Positions 8,127 through 19,687 of a stretch of 59,913 nucleotides of DNA are shown here, one piece after another. The translations under genes and the position numbers were made by a program. The stretch covers positions 1 to 59,913 of the forward strand of contig CAINQO010000074.1 of the NCBI GenBank assembly GCA_903852325.1. The letters run 5' to 3'. The DNA is from Candidatus Omnitrophota bacterium. GTDB taxonomy: Bacteria > Omnitrophota > Gorgyraeia > Gygaellales > Profunditerraquicolaceae. The notes under the pieces were generated by a model. That model was not told the origin of the DNA. It saw nothing but the letters and a program-made list of their open reading frames with translations, and did no database searches. Within the stretch, counting starts at the first letter, position 1. Every line of letters begins with the position of its first letter.

Positions 8127-8654
8127 ATGAAAAAAATCGGCCAGTTAGTTAAAGAAACTTCAGGAAGTCGGATCAAGGAAAATTTCAAAGTCAGCCAGGG
8201 TTTGATTATCGTTAAATACTCCGGCGTCTCCAGCCCCGACATGAGTATTTTAAGAAAGACGCTTAAAGGGTCCGGCGCGGACCTTTTTGTGGTAAAAAAC
8301 AGCATTGCTCGCCGGGTAATGAAGGAGATGGGAATAGAAGGGTTAATTCCTTCCATCCAGTCTCCCTGCGGAATGATCTTTTTCAAAGATGAGCCTGTTG
8401 ATGCTTCCCGGATATTATGCGCTTTCCGTAAAGAGCATGATAAGCTGGTCCTGGAAGGCGGACTGCTACAGGATAAATTGCTTTCTTTAAAAGACATTGA
8501 GACGATGAGCACTTTGCCCTCTAAGGATATTTTGCGGGGCAAGGTCGTGGTAGCGTTGAACGGACCGATCGCCAAATTCGTGGTCGTCCTGAACGGGACT
8601 TTAAAGAAAATAGTGGTTTGTTTGGATCAAATCAGACAAAGTAAATCAAAATAA
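8127..8654 (+). CDS. rplJ: 50S ribosomal protein L10
   Basis: Anchors L7/L12 dimers to the stalk base. The 175-aa frame begins MKKIGQLVKETSGSRIKENF, with the RNA-binding fold (GLIIVKYSGVSSPDMSILR), and ends in a C-terminal helix suited to L12 binding. It starts 1 bp after rplA. No L10 leader operator is seen between rplA and rplJ, unlike E. coli. Confidence 0.95.
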   Translation: MKKIGQLVKETSGSRIKENFKVSQGLIIVKYSGVSSPDMSILRKTLKGSGADLFVVKNSIARRVMKEMGIEGLIPSIQSPCGMIFFKDEPVDASRILCAFRKEHDKLVLEGGLLQDKLLSLKDIETMSTLPSKDILRGKVVVALNGPIAKFVVVLNGTLKKIVVCLDQIRQSKSK

Positions 8655-8662
8655 CATAAGAC

Positions 8663-8694
8663 ATCCGGCATTTGCCCGGGTGGATACAAGGAGG
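8663..8694 (+). promoter_or_regulatory. Hairpin and strong Shine-Dalgarno before rplL
   Basis: Stem ATCC (8663-8666) with GGAT (8682-8685) encloses GGC-ATTT-GCC (8667-8676). AAGGAGG (8688-8694) follows, placed for ATG 8702. The strong site fits the need for several L7/L12 copies per ribosome and shows that 8702, not 8672, is the start. Confidence 0.5.
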
Positions 8695-8701
8695 AAATGA
8701 A

Positions 8702-9082
8702 ATGGCTGAGAAATTAGAAGAGATGATTAAATCTATCGAGACAATGACCGTGTTGGAGTTGTCCGACCTGGTTAAGGCTTTGGAAACAAAGTTCGGCGTA
8801 AGCGCCAATGTGGCCGTAGCCGCTGCTCCCGCAGCCGGTGGAGCCGCTGCTCCCGCCGCCGCTGAAGAGAAAAGTTCCTTCACTATAATGTTAACCAGCG
8901 CCGGAGCAAACAAGATCGCCGTAATTAAAGAGGTCCGTACGATCACTAACCTGGGTTTGAAGGAAGCCAAGGATTTAGTAGACGCCGCTCCTAAAGCGAT
9001 CAAAGAAGGCGTTAATAAAGAGGAATCTGCCGAGATAAAAAAGAAGCTGGAAGCTGCCGGCGCAACCGTTGAATTAAAGTAA
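8702..9082 (+). CDS. rplL: 50S ribosomal protein L7/L12
   Basis: Multicopy stalk protein that recruits translation GTPases. The true start is ATG 8702 behind AAGGAGG; the ORF track extends 10 residues too far upstream. It is 126 aa: N-terminal dimerisation helix ([20 protein letters not shown]), Ala/Pro-rich hinge ([17 protein letters not shown]) and C-terminal domain ([19 protein letters not shown]). It is followed by a 105-bp spacer before rpoB. Confidence 0.96.
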   Translation: MAEKLEEMIKSIETMTVLELSDLVKALETKFGVSANVAVAAAPAAGGAAAPAAAEEKSSFTIMLTSAGANKIAVIKEVRTITNLGLKEAKDLVDAAPKAIKEGVNKEESAEIKKKLEAAGATVELK

Positions 9083-9093
9083 GTATAGTTAAG

Positions 9094-9151
9094 TCTAAGT
9101 AAGTTTAAGTAATAAAATTAAGTAATTAGCGGTAAATCTAAGTAAGTTTAA
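9094..9151. repeat. Short direct repeat in the rplL-rpoB spacer
   Basis: TCTAAGTAAGTTTAA occurs at 9094-9108 and again at 9137-9151, within a run of degenerate TAAGT units. The spacer holds no other gene. The units are too short and irregular for CRISPR. It could mark an mRNA processing or attenuation zone between stalk and polymerase genes, or be replication slippage. Confidence 0.6.
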
Positions 9152-9187
9152 TTAAGTTAACCAGGCTGATTCCCTAGCCTTAAGGAT

Positions 9188-12100
9188 ATGATTAAACGCA
9201 AAAACTTTGCCAAGATAAAAGAAGTTTATGAATTACCGGACCTCTTAGATGTGCAGTTGGATACTTACCGGGAATTTTTGCAGATGGATGTGCCCGCGGG
9301 AGAGAAAAAGAATCAGGGCCTGCAGGAAGTTTTCGGGGAAATCTTCCCGATCGAGAATTCTGATCGTTCCGTAAAGCTGGAATTTATCAGTTATTCTCTG
9401 GGTAAACCCAAGTACACCATGGGTGAATCTAAGAATCGTTCATTAACTTACGCCGCTCCTTTAAAAGTAAAATTCCGCCTGACGACTCCCAACGAAACTA
9501 AAGAGCAGGATGCTTATTTCGGGGAGATCCCTTTAATGACGGAAACCGGCACCTTTATTATTAATGGTGACGAACGCGTAGTGGTCAGCCAGCTGCAGCG
9601 TTCCCCGGGTGTTTCTTTTGAAGAAGAGCTGCATCCCACGGGAAAGAAGATATTCTACGGCCGGGTCATCCCTTACCGCGGAGCCTGGCTTGAATTTAAA
9701 TACGACCTTACCGAAACGATCACCGCTTACGTTGACCGGCGCAGGAATTTCCCCGCCACCCAGATCTTAAGGATCTTAGGTTTTTCCGAAGACAGCCAGA
9801 TTTTCGCCGCTTTCGGCAAAGAGCACCCGGAGATCGTCAATACCCTTAAAAAAGATTACACTAAAAATAAAGAAGAAGCCTACCTGGATTTTTACCGCAA
9901 GATGCGCCCCACTGAGCCGGTAACCAAAGAAGCCGCCGAAAGCCTTTTTTACCGTTTATTTTTTGACCCTGCCCGTTATGACCTGGAACGCGCGGGGCGT
10001 TTTATTTTAAACCGTAAATTGGGGATGGATGTTTCTTTGGAAAAAAGGATCCTGGATTCGGATACCGTAATTAAAGTTATCGAATATTTGATCAAACTCA
10101 ATGCCGGCACCGGCAAGATCGATGATATCGACCATTTAGGCAACCGCCGCGTAAAAAGCGTCGGGGAGCTGGTGCAGAACCAGGTACGCATCGGCCTTTC
10201 CCGCGTCGAGAGATCGATCAAGGAAAGATTGAGTATTTTGGGTGAATTCGATAATTTAAATGTGCATTATTTAATTAACTCCAAGCTTTTGAGCAATCAG
10301 ATCCGCGATTTCTTCGGCCGCAGCCAGTTATCTCAGTTTATGGATCAGATCAATCCTTTGGCTGAAATGACCCATAAACGCCGCCTGAGCGCTTTAGGCC
10401 CCGGTGGTTTATCGCGTGAGCGCGCCGGATTCGAGGTTAGGGATATTCACCCTTCGCATTACGGCAGGGTTTGCCCCATTGAGACTCCCGAAGGCCCGAA
10501 CATCGGCTTGATCGCTTCCTTAAGCTGTTTTGCCCGGATCAACGCTTTAGGTTTAATCGAAACCCCTTACCGTAAAGTTGAAGACGGAAGAGTAACTAAA
10601 AAATTCGAATACCTGACTGCCGATATCGAAGAGGATAAATATATCGCCCAGGCGGATGTCCCCCTGGATAGTGAGGGACGTTTTGTGGACAAATTTGTTA
10701 CCTGCCGCTATAAGGATGATTTTCCTAAAGTGCCGGGTAAGGATGTGCAGTATATGGATGTTTCCGCCAAGCAGTTGGTTTCCGTCGCCGCTTCAATGAT
10801 CCCGTTCTTAGAACATGATGATGCCAACCGCGCCCTGATGGGTTCAAACATGCAGCGCCAGGCCGTACCCTTAATGATCACTGAAGCTCCTTTAGTCGGC
10901 ACGGATATGGAAGCCAAAGTGGCCCAGGATTCCGGCACCGTGGTGATGTCTGAGGCAAGCGGAAAAGTAACCAGCGTGGATGCATCCGCCATTACTATCG
11001 GCAAAAAGATATACCACTTAAAGAAATTCTTACGGACCAATGCAGACACCTCGATCAACCAGAGGCCGTTGGTAAAATTAGGGGACCATGTTGAAGCCAA
11101 TCAGCCTATCGCCGACGGTATCGCTACCAAAGAAGGAGAACTGGCTTTAGGCAAGAATGTGCTGGTCGCTTTAATGCCCTGGAGAGGTTATAACTTCGAA
11201 GACGCGATCCTGATCAGCGAAAGATTGGTTAAGATCGATTCTTTTACTTCCATACATATCGAAGAGTTCGATATCGAAGCCGCCGAAACCCGGTTAGGCA
11301 ATGAAGAAATTACCCGGGATATTCCCAATGTCAGCGAGGAAGCCTTAAGGAACCTGGACGAGGAAGGGATCATCCGCGTCGGCGCCGAAGTTGCCGCCGG
11401 AGATATCCTGGTAGGGAAAATCACCCCGAAAACCGATTCCGAGCCCAGCCCTGAAGAAAGGTTGCTGCGGGCGATCTTCGGCGAAAAAGCCGGGGATGTG
11501 CGCGATACCTCTTTAATTGTCCCTCCCGGAGTCGAAGGGGTAGTGATCGACGTGCACGTTTTCCAGCGTAAGGACCGCGGCCGCAAGACCAAAGAAGAAA
11601 AAACCAAGGAACTGGCCAAGATCCGCGAATTAAAAGCTTATTATAAGCAGGAGATCGAATTCCTGCAGACCGAAAAAACTTTACGTTTATCCCAGGTGCT
11701 GGGTATTGATAAGAAAAAGGTAGAGAAGTTTGATCTAAGCGAGAATGAAGAAGCAAAAATTTTAGCCGCTTCTTTCGATGAGCAGATGCAGGAGCTTTTA
11801 GGTGAGGAAGAGCAGGAGATCGAAAAGGTCCGCCGCGGAGATGAACTGCCTACAGGTATTTTAAAAAGAGTGGTCGTTTATGTCGCCACTAAGCGTAAAC
11901 TTTCCGAAGGGGACAAGCTTGCCGGACGCCATGGAAATAAAGGTGTGGTCGCCCGGATAATCCCTGAAGAAAATATGCCTTATATGCCTGACGGCACCCC
12001 GGTAGATGTGGTTTTAAACCCGCTGGGCGTCCCATCGCGTATGAATGTCGGCCAGATCCTGGAATGTCACTTAGGCTGGGCGGCAAAATCCCTGGGCATG

Positions 12101-12592
12101 CATTGCAGCTGTCCGGTATTTGACGGAGCCAAAGAAGGGGAGATCAAGGAACTGCTTAAGAAAGCCGGGCTTCCGGAAGACGGTAAGATTATCCTGCATG
12201 ACGGCTACACCGGTGAGCCTTTCGACCAGCGGGTAACCGTAGGTTATATGTATATTTTGAAACTCATCCATTTAGTCGATGAGAAGATCCACGCCCGTTC
12301 TATCGGGCCGTATTCACTGGTCACCCAGCAGCCCCTGGGCGGTAAAGCGCAGTTCGGCGGGCAGCGGCTGGGAGAAATGGAAGTTTGGGCGCTGGAAGCC
12401 TATGGCGCGGCATTCACTCTCCAGGAAATGCTTACTGTCAAGAGCGACGATGTCAGCGGCAGGACCAGGATTTACGAAGCGATCGTTAAAGGCGAGCAAC
12501 GTTTGACTCACGGTACTCCGGAGTCATTTAATGTATTAATCAAAGAACTCCAAGGCTTATGCCTTGATATCAAGACAGAAAAGGCCAAATAA
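9188..12592 (+). CDS. rpoB: DNA-directed RNA polymerase subunit beta
   Basis: Large catalytic subunit forming one pincer of RNA polymerase. It is 1,134 aa. Recognisable segments: [20 protein letters not shown]; the rifampicin pocket ([18 protein letters not shown], then [16 protein letters not shown]), which resembles the susceptible wild-type form; [11 protein letters not shown]; and the C-terminal [19 protein letters not shown] lysine/glutamate-rich coiled stretch (about 800-870) is the usual variable insert region. AAGGAT precedes the ATG. TAA overlaps the rpoC start by one base. Confidence 0.98.
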   Translation: MIKRKNFAKIKEVYELPDLLDVQLDTYREFLQMDVPAGEKKNQGLQEVFGEIFPIENSDRSVKLEFISYSLGKPKYTMGESKNRSLTYAAPLKVKFRLTTPNETKEQDAYFGEIPLMTETGTFIINGDERVVVSQLQRSPGVSFEEELHPTGKKIFYGRVIPYRGAWLEFKYDLTETITAYVDRRRNFPATQILRILGFSEDSQIFAAFGKEHPEIVNTLKKDYTKNKEEAYLDFYRKMRPTEPVTKEAAESLFYRLFFDPARYDLERAGRFILNRKLGMDVSLEKRILDSDTVIKVIEYLIKLNAGTGKIDDIDHLGNRRVKSVGELVQNQVRIGLSRVERSIKERLSILGEFDNLNVHYLINSKLLSNQIRDFFGRSQLSQFMDQINPLAEMTHKRRLSALGPGGLSRERAGFEVRDIHPSHYGRVCPIETPEGPNIGLIASLSCFARINALGLIETPYRKVEDGRVTKKFEYLTADIEEDKYIAQADVPLDSEGRFVDKFVTCRYKDDFPKVPGKDVQYMDVSAKQLVSVAASMIPFLEHDDANRALMGSNMQRQAVPLMITEAPLVGTDMEAKVAQDSGTVVMSEASGKVTSVDASAITIGKKIYHLKKFLRTNADTSINQRPLVKLGDHVEANQPIADGIATKEGELALGKNVLVALMPWRGYNFEDAILISERLVKIDSFTSIHIEEFDIEAAETRLGNEEITRDIPNVSEEALRNLDEEGIIRVGAEVAAGDILVGKITPKTDSEPSPEERLLRAIFGEKAGDVRDTSLIVPPGVEGVVIDVHVFQRKDRGRKTKEEKTKELAKIRELKAYYKQEIEFLQTEKTLRLSQVLGIDKKKVEKFDLSENEEAKILAASFDEQMQELLGEEEQEIEKVRRGDELPTGILKRVVVYVATKRKLSEGDKLAGRHGNKGVVARIIPEENMPYMPDGTPVDVVLNPLGVPSRMNVGQILECHLGWAAKSLGMHCSCPVFDGAKEGEIKELLKKAGLPEDGKIILHDGYTGEPFDQRVTVGYMYILKLIHLVDEKIHARSIGPYSLVTQQPLGGKAQFGGQRLGEMEVWALEAYGAAFTLQEMLTVKSDDVSGRTRIYEAIVKGEQRLTHGTPESFNVLIKELQGLCLDIKTEKAK

Positions 12593-15500
12593 TGGAAGAG
12601 ATCGTATCCTTCGACAGTATTTCAATTAAGATCGCCAGCCCCCAGATAATTAAATCCTGGTCTAAGGGCGATGTCAAAAAAGCCGAAACCATTAATTACC
12701 GCACTTTGAAACCCGAAAAAGACGGGCTGTTTTGCGAAAAGATTTTCGGGCCGGTCCGCGATTGGGAATGTAACTGCGGCAAATATAAAGGAATAAAGTT
12801 CAAAGGGATCACCTGCGACCGCTGCGGAGTTACCGTGGACCGTTCCAGCGTGCGCCGTGAGCGCATGGGGCATATCGATCTGGCTACTCCGGTTACCCAT
12901 ATCTGGTTCTTTAAGGCCGTGCCCAGCAGGATGAGCGCGCTTTTGGATATCGGTTTAAGGGATTTAGAGAGGATCATTTATTACGAGGAGTATGTCGTCG
13001 TTGATCCCGGCTCGACCCCTTTAAAGAAAAAGGAATTGCTTACCGATGAACAGTATCAGGAGGCCTTGAGCAAGTACGGATCGAATTTCAAAGCCAAGAT
13101 CGGGGCCGAGGCGATCAGTGAACTTTTAAAAGAGCTGGATTTAGACGTGGTCTGCCGGAAACTGCGCAAGGACATGGAAAAATCCAAGGATGTTTTAAAT
13201 AACCGTAAAGCGATCAAAAATTTAAAGATCGTCGAAGATTTTAAGAAAAGCGGCAACAAGCCGGAATGGATGATCCTGGAGATCGTTCCGGTCATTCCCC
13301 CGGATTTGCGCCCCTTAGTCCCCCTGGAAGGCGGAAGATTCGCCACCAGCGACCTGAACGACTTGTACCGCCGGGTAATTAACCGGAATAACCGTTTAAG
13401 GAAATTGATGGAGTTAAGCGCTCCGGAGATCATTATCCGCAACGAGAAGCGCATGCTTCAGGAAGCGGTGGATGCGCTTTTAGATAACGGCCGCCACGGA
13501 AAGCCGGTCAACGGCGCCAATAACCGTCCGTTAAAATCCCTTTCGGATATGCTTAAGGGTAAACAGGGCCGGTTCCGCCAGAATCTTTTAGGTAAGCGCG
13601 TGGATTATTCCGGCCGTTCAGTTATCGTTGTCGGCCCGGAATTAAAACTGCATGAATGCGGCCTGCCTAAGCAAATGGCGCTGGAATTATTCGAGCCGTT
13701 TATTATTAAGAAATTAAGAGAAAAAGGTTTTGTGCATACGATCAAAGGCGCCCGGAGAATGGTAGAGCGCGGCAAGATCGAAGTCTGGGATATTCTGGAT
13801 GAAGTGATCAAGGACCATCCGATCATGCTTAACCGTGCCCCGACCCTGCACCGCCTGGGGATTCAGGCTTTCCAACCGCTTTTAATCGAAGGAAAATCCA
13901 TTAAAATTCACCCCTTGGTGTGTACTGCTTTTAACGCCGACTTCGACGGGGACCAGATGGCCGTGCACGTGCCGTTATCCCTGGAGTCCCAGCTGGAAAC
14001 CAAGGTGCTGATCATGGCGATCAATAACATATTTTCACCGGCTGACGGACGCCCGGTAATTTCTCCGACCCAGGATATTATTCTGGGCGTAGCGTATTTG
14101 AGCCGGGAAAAAGCCGGGGCTACCGGAGAAGGAATGATCTTTTCCGGCGCCGACGAAGTACTGACGGCTTATGATGATAAAGCGGTCGAGCTGCACGCTA
14201 AGATTAAGATCCGCGTCAACGGCGTATATGATTTTGACCAGAAAGTAGTTCTACCCGGCAACCAAATGATTACCACTACCGTCGGACGGGTGATCTTTAA
14301 CCAGTCCCTGCCGCCGGAGTTCGGGTTTGTTAATTGCGACTTAAAGAAAAGCAAGGTCAGCGATATTGTGGTCAGTACCTACAAAAGATTCGGCCATGCT
14401 ACCACGATCAAATTGCTCGATGATATTAAAAGATTAGGTTTTGAGATGGGTACTCTGGGCGGTATTTCTATCGGTATCGATGATATGACCGTGCCGCTGG
14501 CCAAGCCCCAGGTTTTGAAAGAATCCAAGGAAGAAGTAGCCAAGGTCGAAGACCAGTACCGTAAAGGGATCATTACCGACAGCGAGCGTAAATCCAAGGT
14601 TATCGATATCTGGACCCACGCTACGGATAATATTTCCGACCTGTTGTTCAAGGGGATGGATTCCTTTAACCCGATATTTATGATGGCTGATTCCGGAGCC
14701 CGCGGCAGCCGCCTGCAGGTCAGGCAGTTGGCAGGGATGCGTGGTTTGATGGCTAAGCCCAGCGGTGAAATCATCGAAAACCCGATTACCGCTAACTTCC
14801 GCGAAGGCCTGAATGTTTTGGAGTATTTTATTTCCACTCACGGCGCCCGCAAGGGTTTGGCCGATACCGCCTTAAAGACCGCCGATGCCGGTTATTTAAC
14901 CCGCAGGCTGGTCGATGTCGCCCAGGAAGTGATCGTTTGCGAAGAGGATTGCGGCACCCTTAACGGGATCACCGTTTCGGCGATTGTCGAAGGGGATGAA
15001 GAGGTTGTCGGTTTAAAAGACAGAATTATCGGAAGAGTGGCGCTGGATAATGTCGTCGATATTATTACCGATGAGGTTATTGTCGAGCAGGGGACGGAAA
15101 TAACCGAAGAAAAAACCGACCAGATCGAAAAATTGGGGATCGAGAAGATCCGCATCCGCAGCGTTTTGACCTGCGAAAGCGGAAGAGGGGTATGCGCCAA
15201 ATGTTACGGCCGCAACCTTTCTACCGGCAGATTGATCGAGATGGGCGAAGCCGTCGGCGTAGTCGCGGCGCAGAGTATCGGCGAACCCGGTACCCAGCTG
15301 ACCATGAGAACTTTCCACATCGGCGGTACGGCTTCCCGTACTATCGAACAGTCATTTATTAAATCCAAGAATGAAGGGTTTATCAAGTATCACGCGCTCA
15401 GGGTTACCCTTAAAAATAAAGAGTACGTGGTTTTGAACCGTAATGGCGCCATCGGTGTCAATGATGCCCAGGGCAGGGAGTTTGAGCGTTATTCTCTTCC

Positions 15501-16626
15501 CCAAGGCGCATTTATTTCTTTTGCCGACGGCGCAGAGGTAAAAAAGGGTGTTTCCCTGGTGCACTGGGATCCTTATACTTTACCGGTCCTTACTGAAGTC
15601 GGCGGGCAGGTGCGTTTTGAGGATTTGAAAGAAAATACCACGATGCGTGAAGAGGTCAATCCGGTCACTAAATTGTCCGAACGCGTAGTCGTTGAGCATA
15701 AGCCGGAATATCATCCCCAGGTAGTTATCCTGGATGACAAGAAAGAAGTCTTAGGGATTTATCCGATCCCGATCGGCGCCCACGTTATCGTCAGGGACGG
15801 GGAGCAGGTTGGCGGAGGAGACCTTTTGGCAAAGATTCCGCGTACCGTGGTCAAGACCCGCGATATTACCGGAGGTCTTCCGCGCGTGGCCGAACTTTTT
15901 GAGGCCCGGCGCCCGAAGGACCCGGCGGTAATCAGCGAAATTGACGGGTTCGTGGAATTCGGCGAAACTAAAAAGAACCAGCGGGTGATCGTTGTTAAAT
16001 CCGCTACCGGCATGGCCAGGGAGTATATTATCCCGCACGGCAAACACCCGAATGTTTATAAAGGGGATAAAGTGACCGCGGGGCAGCAGTTGACCGACGG
16101 GCCGGTAGTATTGCAGGATATTTTGAGCGTTTGCGGAGATAAGGTGCTGCAGGAGTATCTGGTGAACGAGGTGCAGGAAGTTTACCGTTTGCAGGGTGTA
16201 CGCATTAATGATAAGCATATCGAGGTGATCATCCGCCAGATGCTTAAGAAAGTCAGAGTCGAGGATCCCGGCGATACGGATTTCCTCTCCACCCAGCAGG
16301 TAGACAAATGGGTTTTCCAGAAAGAAAATACCCGGGTAATTAAGAAAGGCGGCAAACCCGCCCAGGCGACACCTTTACTTTTGGGTATCACCAAGGCTTC
16401 GCTGACCACGGAAAGTTTTATTTCCGCAGCAAGCTTTCAGGAGACCACGCGCGTTTTGACTGAAGCGGCCACCAGCGGCAAGCGCGATGAATTGTTCGGT
16501 TTAAAAGAGAATGTTATCGTCGGGCACTTGATCCCCGCAGGTACGGGGTTCAGCGCGCACCGCGATATTGAGGTGGTTAAAACCGTCGTTGCAGAAGGCG
16601 GCGATAAAAAGGAAAAAAAGGAATAA
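12592..16626 (+). CDS. rpoC: DNA-directed RNA polymerase subunit beta'
   Basis: Carries the catalytic Mg site in [12 protein letters not shown]. It is 1,344 aa. The N-terminal zinc site is seen as CNCGKYKG then CDRCGV, and a second zinc site as CEEDCG with [13 protein letters not shown]. Bridge/trigger-helix regions are intact ([26 protein letters not shown]). It starts one base inside the rpoB stop and ends 3 bp before rpsL, joining polymerase and str genes in one unit. Confidence 0.98.
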   Translation: MEEIVSFDSISIKIASPQIIKSWSKGDVKKAETINYRTLKPEKDGLFCEKIFGPVRDWECNCGKYKGIKFKGITCDRCGVTVDRSSVRRERMGHIDLATPVTHIWFFKAVPSRMSALLDIGLRDLERIIYYEEYVVVDPGSTPLKKKELLTDEQYQEALSKYGSNFKAKIGAEAISELLKELDLDVVCRKLRKDMEKSKDVLNNRKAIKNLKIVEDFKKSGNKPEWMILEIVPVIPPDLRPLVPLEGGRFATSDLNDLYRRVINRNNRLRKLMELSAPEIIIRNEKRMLQEAVDALLDNGRHGKPVNGANNRPLKSLSDMLKGKQGRFRQNLLGKRVDYSGRSVIVVGPELKLHECGLPKQMALELFEPFIIKKLREKGFVHTIKGARRMVERGKIEVWDILDEVIKDHPIMLNRAPTLHRLGIQAFQPLLIEGKSIKIHPLVCTAFNADFDGDQMAVHVPLSLESQLETKVLIMAINNIFSPADGRPVISPTQDIILGVAYLSREKAGATGEGMIFSGADEVLTAYDDKAVELHAKIKIRVNGVYDFDQKVVLPGNQMITTTVGRVIFNQSLPPEFGFVNCDLKKSKVSDIVVSTYKRFGHATTIKLLDDIKRLGFEMGTLGGISIGIDDMTVPLAKPQVLKESKEEVAKVEDQYRKGIITDSERKSKVIDIWTHATDNISDLLFKGMDSFNPIFMMADSGARGSRLQVRQLAGMRGLMAKPSGEIIENPITANFREGLNVLEYFISTHGARKGLADTALKTADAGYLTRRLVDVAQEVIVCEEDCGTLNGITVSAIVEGDEEVVGLKDRIIGRVALDNVVDIITDEVIVEQGTEITEEKTDQIEKLGIEKIRIRSVLTCESGRGVCAKCYGRNLSTGRLIEMGEAVGVVAAQSIGEPGTQLTMRTFHIGGTASRTIEQSFIKSKNEGFIKYHALRVTLKNKEYVVLNRNGAIGVNDAQGREFERYSLPQGAFISFADGAEVKKGVSLVHWDPYTLPVLTEVGGQVRFEDLKENTTMREEVNPVTKLSERVVVEHKPEYHPQVVILDDKKEVLGIYPIPIGAHVIVRDGEQVGGGDLLAKIPRTVVKTRDITGGLPRVAELFEARRPKDPAVISEIDGFVEFGETKKNQRVIVVKSATGMAREYIIPHGKHPNVYKGDKVTAGQQLTDGPVVLQDILSVCGDKVLQEYLVNEVQEVYRLQGVRINDKHIEVIIRQMLKKVRVEDPGDTDFLSTQQVDKWVFQKENTRVIKKGGKPAQATPLLLGITKASLTTESFISAASFQETTRVLTEAATSGKRDELFGLKENVIVGHLIPAGTGFSAHRDIEVVKTVVAEGGDKKEKKE

Positions 16627-16629
16627 TCT

Positions 16630-17013
16630 ATGCCCACAATCGCGCAGTTGATCAGGTTCGGTAGAATTTCCAAGGTTAAGAAGAGCAAATCTCCGGCTTT
16701 AAAAGCCTGTCCCCAGAGAAGAGGGGTATGCCTTCAGGTGCGTACGATGACCCCGAAGAAACCTAACTCGGCTTTAAGAAAGATCGCCAGGGTCAGGTTG
16801 ACTACGGGCTTGGAAGTAACTTCTTATATCCCCGGCGAAGGGCATAACCTTCAGGAGCATTCGATTGTCTTGGTCAGGGGCGGCAGGGTAAAAGATTTAC
16901 CGGGCGTGCGTTATCACATCGTCAGGGGCTCCCTGGATGCCTCCGGAGTCAATGCCCGCAGAAGAAGCCGTTCTAAATACGGGGCCAAGAAACCCAAAGA
17001 AGCCACAAAATAA
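16630..17013 (+). CDS. rpsL: 30S ribosomal protein S12
   Basis: Decoding-centre protein, 127 aa. Conserved loops [15 protein letters not shown] and [15 protein letters not shown] carry the lysines in which streptomycin-resistance changes occur; both lysines are wild-type here. It lies 3 bp after rpoC and is followed by a structured 64-bp spacer before rpsG. Confidence 0.98.
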   Translation: MPTIAQLIRFGRISKVKKSKSPALKACPQRRGVCLQVRTMTPKKPNSALRKIARVRLTTGLEVTSYIPGEGHNLQEHSIVLVRGGRVKDLPGVRYHIVRGSLDASGVNARRRSRSKYGAKKPKEATK

Positions 17014-17021
17014 ATTAATCC

Positions 17022-17067
17022 CCCGCGCTTAAAGGAACCGCGCGGGTATGCCCTGATGGGCAAGGAG
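17022..17067 (+). promoter_or_regulatory. Two-hairpin leader element ending in Shine-Dalgarno, before rpsG
   Basis: Hairpin A: CCCGCGC (17022-17028) pairs with GCGCGGG (17040-17046), loop TTAAAGGAACC. Hairpin B: TGCCC (17049-17053), loop TGAT, GGGCA (17058-17062), abutting AAGGAG (17062-17067), 10 nt before ATG 17078. Elements of the same layout precede rplP and rpsK. In E. coli the S12-S7 spacer is the S7 translational operator, so an autoregulatory role is plausible here; this is inference. Confidence 0.6.
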
Positions 17068-17077
17068 TAAGGAAAGA

Positions 17078-17548
17078 ATGAGAAGAAGAAAAGCGCAGGA
17101 AAAAGTTATTTTAGCGGACCCCAAATATAACAGCAAGATCATCGCTAAGTTCATGAATATGATCATGGTCGACGGTAAAAAAGCGGTCGCCGAAAAACTG
17201 GTTTACAGCGCTTTTGATATCGTTTTGAAAAATTTAAACGAACAGGATATTTTGAAAGTGTTTTACAAGGCATTGGATAATGCCCGCCCGCGCTTAGAGG
17301 TTAAACCGCGCCGGGTCGGCGGTGCGACTTACCAGGTCCCGATCGAAGTCAGGCAGGAGCGCGGCACATCCATCGCCCTGCGCTGGATCAGGGATTTTGC
17401 CCAGAACCGCAAAGGCAAGCCGATGCAGGAAAAATTAGCCGACGAGATTATCGCCGCTTACAAGGGGGAAGGCGCGGCGATCAAAAAGAGAGACGATACC
17501 CATAAAATGGCTGAATCAAATAAGGCCTACGCACATTTCAGGTGGTAA
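17078..17548 (+). CDS. rpsG: 30S ribosomal protein S7
   Basis: Nucleates assembly of the 30S head and lines the E site. It is 156 aa: MRRRKAQEKVILADPKYNS at the start, VEVKPRRVGGATYQVP-type core (seen as EVKPRRVGGATYQVPIEV), and C-terminal NKAYAHFRW. The start follows the structured leader. It ends 6 bp before fusA. Confidence 0.98.
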   Translation: MRRRKAQEKVILADPKYNSKIIAKFMNMIMVDGKKAVAEKLVYSAFDIVLKNLNEQDILKVFYKALDNARPRLEVKPRRVGGATYQVPIEVRQERGTSIALRWIRDFAQNRKGKPMQEKLADEIIAAYKGEGAAIKKRDDTHKMAESNKAYAHFRW

Positions 17549-17554
17549 TCTAAT

Positions 17555-19666
17555 ATGAGAAAAATACCTTTAGCACAGATCAGGAACATCGGGATCATCG
17601 CCCACATCGACGCCGGAAAGACGACGACCAGCGAAAGGGTTTTGTTTTATACCGGTAAAAATTATAAGATCGGCGAAGTGCATGACGGTGCCGCGACTAT
17701 GGACTGGATGGTCCAGGAGCAGGAAAGAGGGATCACTATCACCGCTGCCGCGACTACCTGCAAGTGGAAAGATATTACGATCAACCTGATTGATACTCCC
17801 GGCCACGTGGATTTTACGATCGAGGTGGAAAGATCATTAAAAGTGTTGGACGGTGCGGTAGTAGTTTTTTGCGCGGTAGGAGGGGTTGAGCCGCAGTCGG
17901 AAACCGTCTGGCGCCAGGCTGACCGTTATGGCGTACCGCGTTTAGCTTTTGTGAATAAAATGGACCGTACCGGGTCAGATTTCTTTTCGGTAGTCGCTCA
18001 AATACAGGAAAGATTGGGCGCTAATGCTGCGCCGATTCAGATTCCGGTAGGCCGGGAAGCCGATTTCAACGGCTTAATTGACCTGGTAGATAAAAAGTTC
18101 ATTCATTATAAAGAAGATTTAGGTAAAGAAGACATGGGGAAAAGTTTTGAAGTTAAAGAAATTCCTGAAGAGATGATGGGGGAGTTCGACAAATATCGTT
18201 TAATTCTGGTAGAGAAGGTTGCCGAAGCTGATGATATGATTATGGAAGAATATCTAGCTGGCAAGACAGTGACTAATGAGCAATTGAAAGCTGGAATTAG
18301 ACGAGGATGTATTGCTAATAAATTTATTCCGGTCCTTTGTGGCACATCTCTTAAGAACAAAGGCGTGCAGATGGTTTTAGACGCAGTAGTAGATTATCTT
18401 CCTTCTCCAATTGACGTTCCACCAGTTAAAGGAACTAACCCGGATACCGGTGAATTTGAAGAAGTGGTCGCTGATGACAAATCTCCTTTTACCGCTTTAT
18501 GTTTTAAGGTGGCCAGCGATCCTTTTGTCGGTAAGATCTATTTTACCAGGATGTATTCCGGAACGCTGACCTCCGGAACTTATATTTATAATGCCACCAA
18601 GCGCCTCAGGGAGCGGGTGACCAAGATCGTAAAAATGCACGCTAACCACCAGGAAGTTACCGATAGTATTTCTACCGGCGATATTGCCGCTTTGGTCGGA
18701 TTAAAAGATACCAAGACCGGAGACACGCTGTGCATGGAAAAAAATCCCATTCTCATCGAAGCGATGCGTTTCCCGGAACCGGTTATCCAGCAGGCGATCG
18801 AACCCAAGAGCAAGGATGCCCAGGAAAAATTAGGCATGGCGATGCATAAATTGGAAGATGAGGATCCGTCTTTTAGGGTTACTTATAACCAGGAAACCGG
18901 CCAGACTTTGATCGCCGGAATGGGACAATTGCATCTGGAAATTATTGTTGACCGGATCCTGCGCGAATTTAATGTTGAAGCAACAGTCGGCGCGCCTCAG
19001 GTTGCTTACCGTGAAACAATCAGAAAATCCGTATCGAGCGTAGGAAAATTTATTTCCCAGTCCGGCGGCCGCGGCCAATACGGGCACTGCGTCATTGAAA
19101 TGAGCCCGCAGGAAACTCCCGGCACGGGGATTACTTTTGAAGATAAAATTAAAAGTGGCGCGATCCCGCGCGAATTTATCCCGGCGGTAAAACAGGGAGT
19201 AATCGGGGCGGCCAAAAACGGAGTGCTGGCGGGTTATCCGGTCACCGACGTGAAAGTGGTTTTAGTCGACGGATCTTTCCACGATGTTGATTCTTCGGAA
19301 CTGGCTTTTAAAATGGCAGGATCCATTGCTTTTCAGGACGGGATGAAAAAAGCCAATCCGGTTTTACTGGAACCGATCATGGATATCGAAGTCGTGGTCC
19401 CGGAAGAGTTTATGGGCCAGATCATCGGCGATCTTTCCTCACGGCGGGCAAAGATTGTCGCCCTCGGACAGAGATTGAACCTGCGCACCATCCGGGCCAA
19501 CGTTCCTTTGTCGGAAGTATTTAATTACGCAACGATAACAAGATCCTTGACACAAGGCCGCGCTTCGTATACAATGGAACCTTCCTTCTACAGCGAAGTT
19601 CCCGCGCATGTAGCGGAAAAAGTGATTTCGGGATCAGCAAATGCTAACGCCAGAAAAACTTTTTAA
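17555..19666 (+). CDS. fusA: Elongation factor G
   Basis: GTPase that drives ribosome translocation. It is 703 aa with G1 [15 protein letters not shown]3 DTPGHVDF and G4 NKMD, then domains II-V ([13 protein letters not shown]; the C-terminal [15 protein letters not shown]). Ordinary length. Roughly 18,090-18,430 (the G' insert and following domain) is visibly richer in A+T, with codons such as AGA, CGA and CTA that neighbours avoid, though the frame and motifs remain intact. It sits in the str operon order rpsL-rpsG-fusA-tuf. Confidence 0.98.
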   Translation: MRKIPLAQIRNIGIIAHIDAGKTTTSERVLFYTGKNYKIGEVHDGAATMDWMVQEQERGITITAAATTCKWKDITINLIDTPGHVDFTIEVERSLKVLDGAVVVFCAVGGVEPQSETVWRQADRYGVPRLAFVNKMDRTGSDFFSVVAQIQERLGANAAPIQIPVGREADFNGLIDLVDKKFIHYKEDLGKEDMGKSFEVKEIPEEMMGEFDKYRLILVEKVAEADDMIMEEYLAGKTVTNEQLKAGIRRGCIANKFIPVLCGTSLKNKGVQMVLDAVVDYLPSPIDVPPVKGTNPDTGEFEEVVADDKSPFTALCFKVASDPFVGKIYFTRMYSGTLTSGTYIYNATKRLRERVTKIVKMHANHQEVTDSISTGDIAALVGLKDTKTGDTLCMEKNPILIEAMRFPEPVIQQAIEPKSKDAQEKLGMAMHKLEDEDPSFRVTYNQETGQTLIAGMGQLHLEIIVDRILREFNVEATVGAPQVAYRETIRKSVSSVGKFISQSGGRGQYGHCVIEMSPQETPGTGITFEDKIKSGAIPREFIPAVKQGVIGAAKNGVLAGYPVTDVKVVLVDGSFHDVDSSELAFKMAGSIAFQDGMKKANPVLLEPIMDIEVVVPEEFMGQIIGDLSSRRAKIVALGQRLNLRTIRANVPLSEVFNYATITRSLTQGRASYTMEPSFYSEVPAHVAEKVISGSANANARKTF

Positions 19667-19687
19667 TCAAACAGGAGGATAAACGAA

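Noticed and set aside
8672-8701. Upstream start of rplL given in the ORF track
   Set aside because: The strong AAGGAGG would lie inside the coding region; ATG 8702 matches the family start.
9094-9151. Possible CRISPR-like repeats
   Set aside because: Two 15-base copies and degenerate pentamers without uniform repeat and spacer lengths, and no cas genes anywhere in the window.
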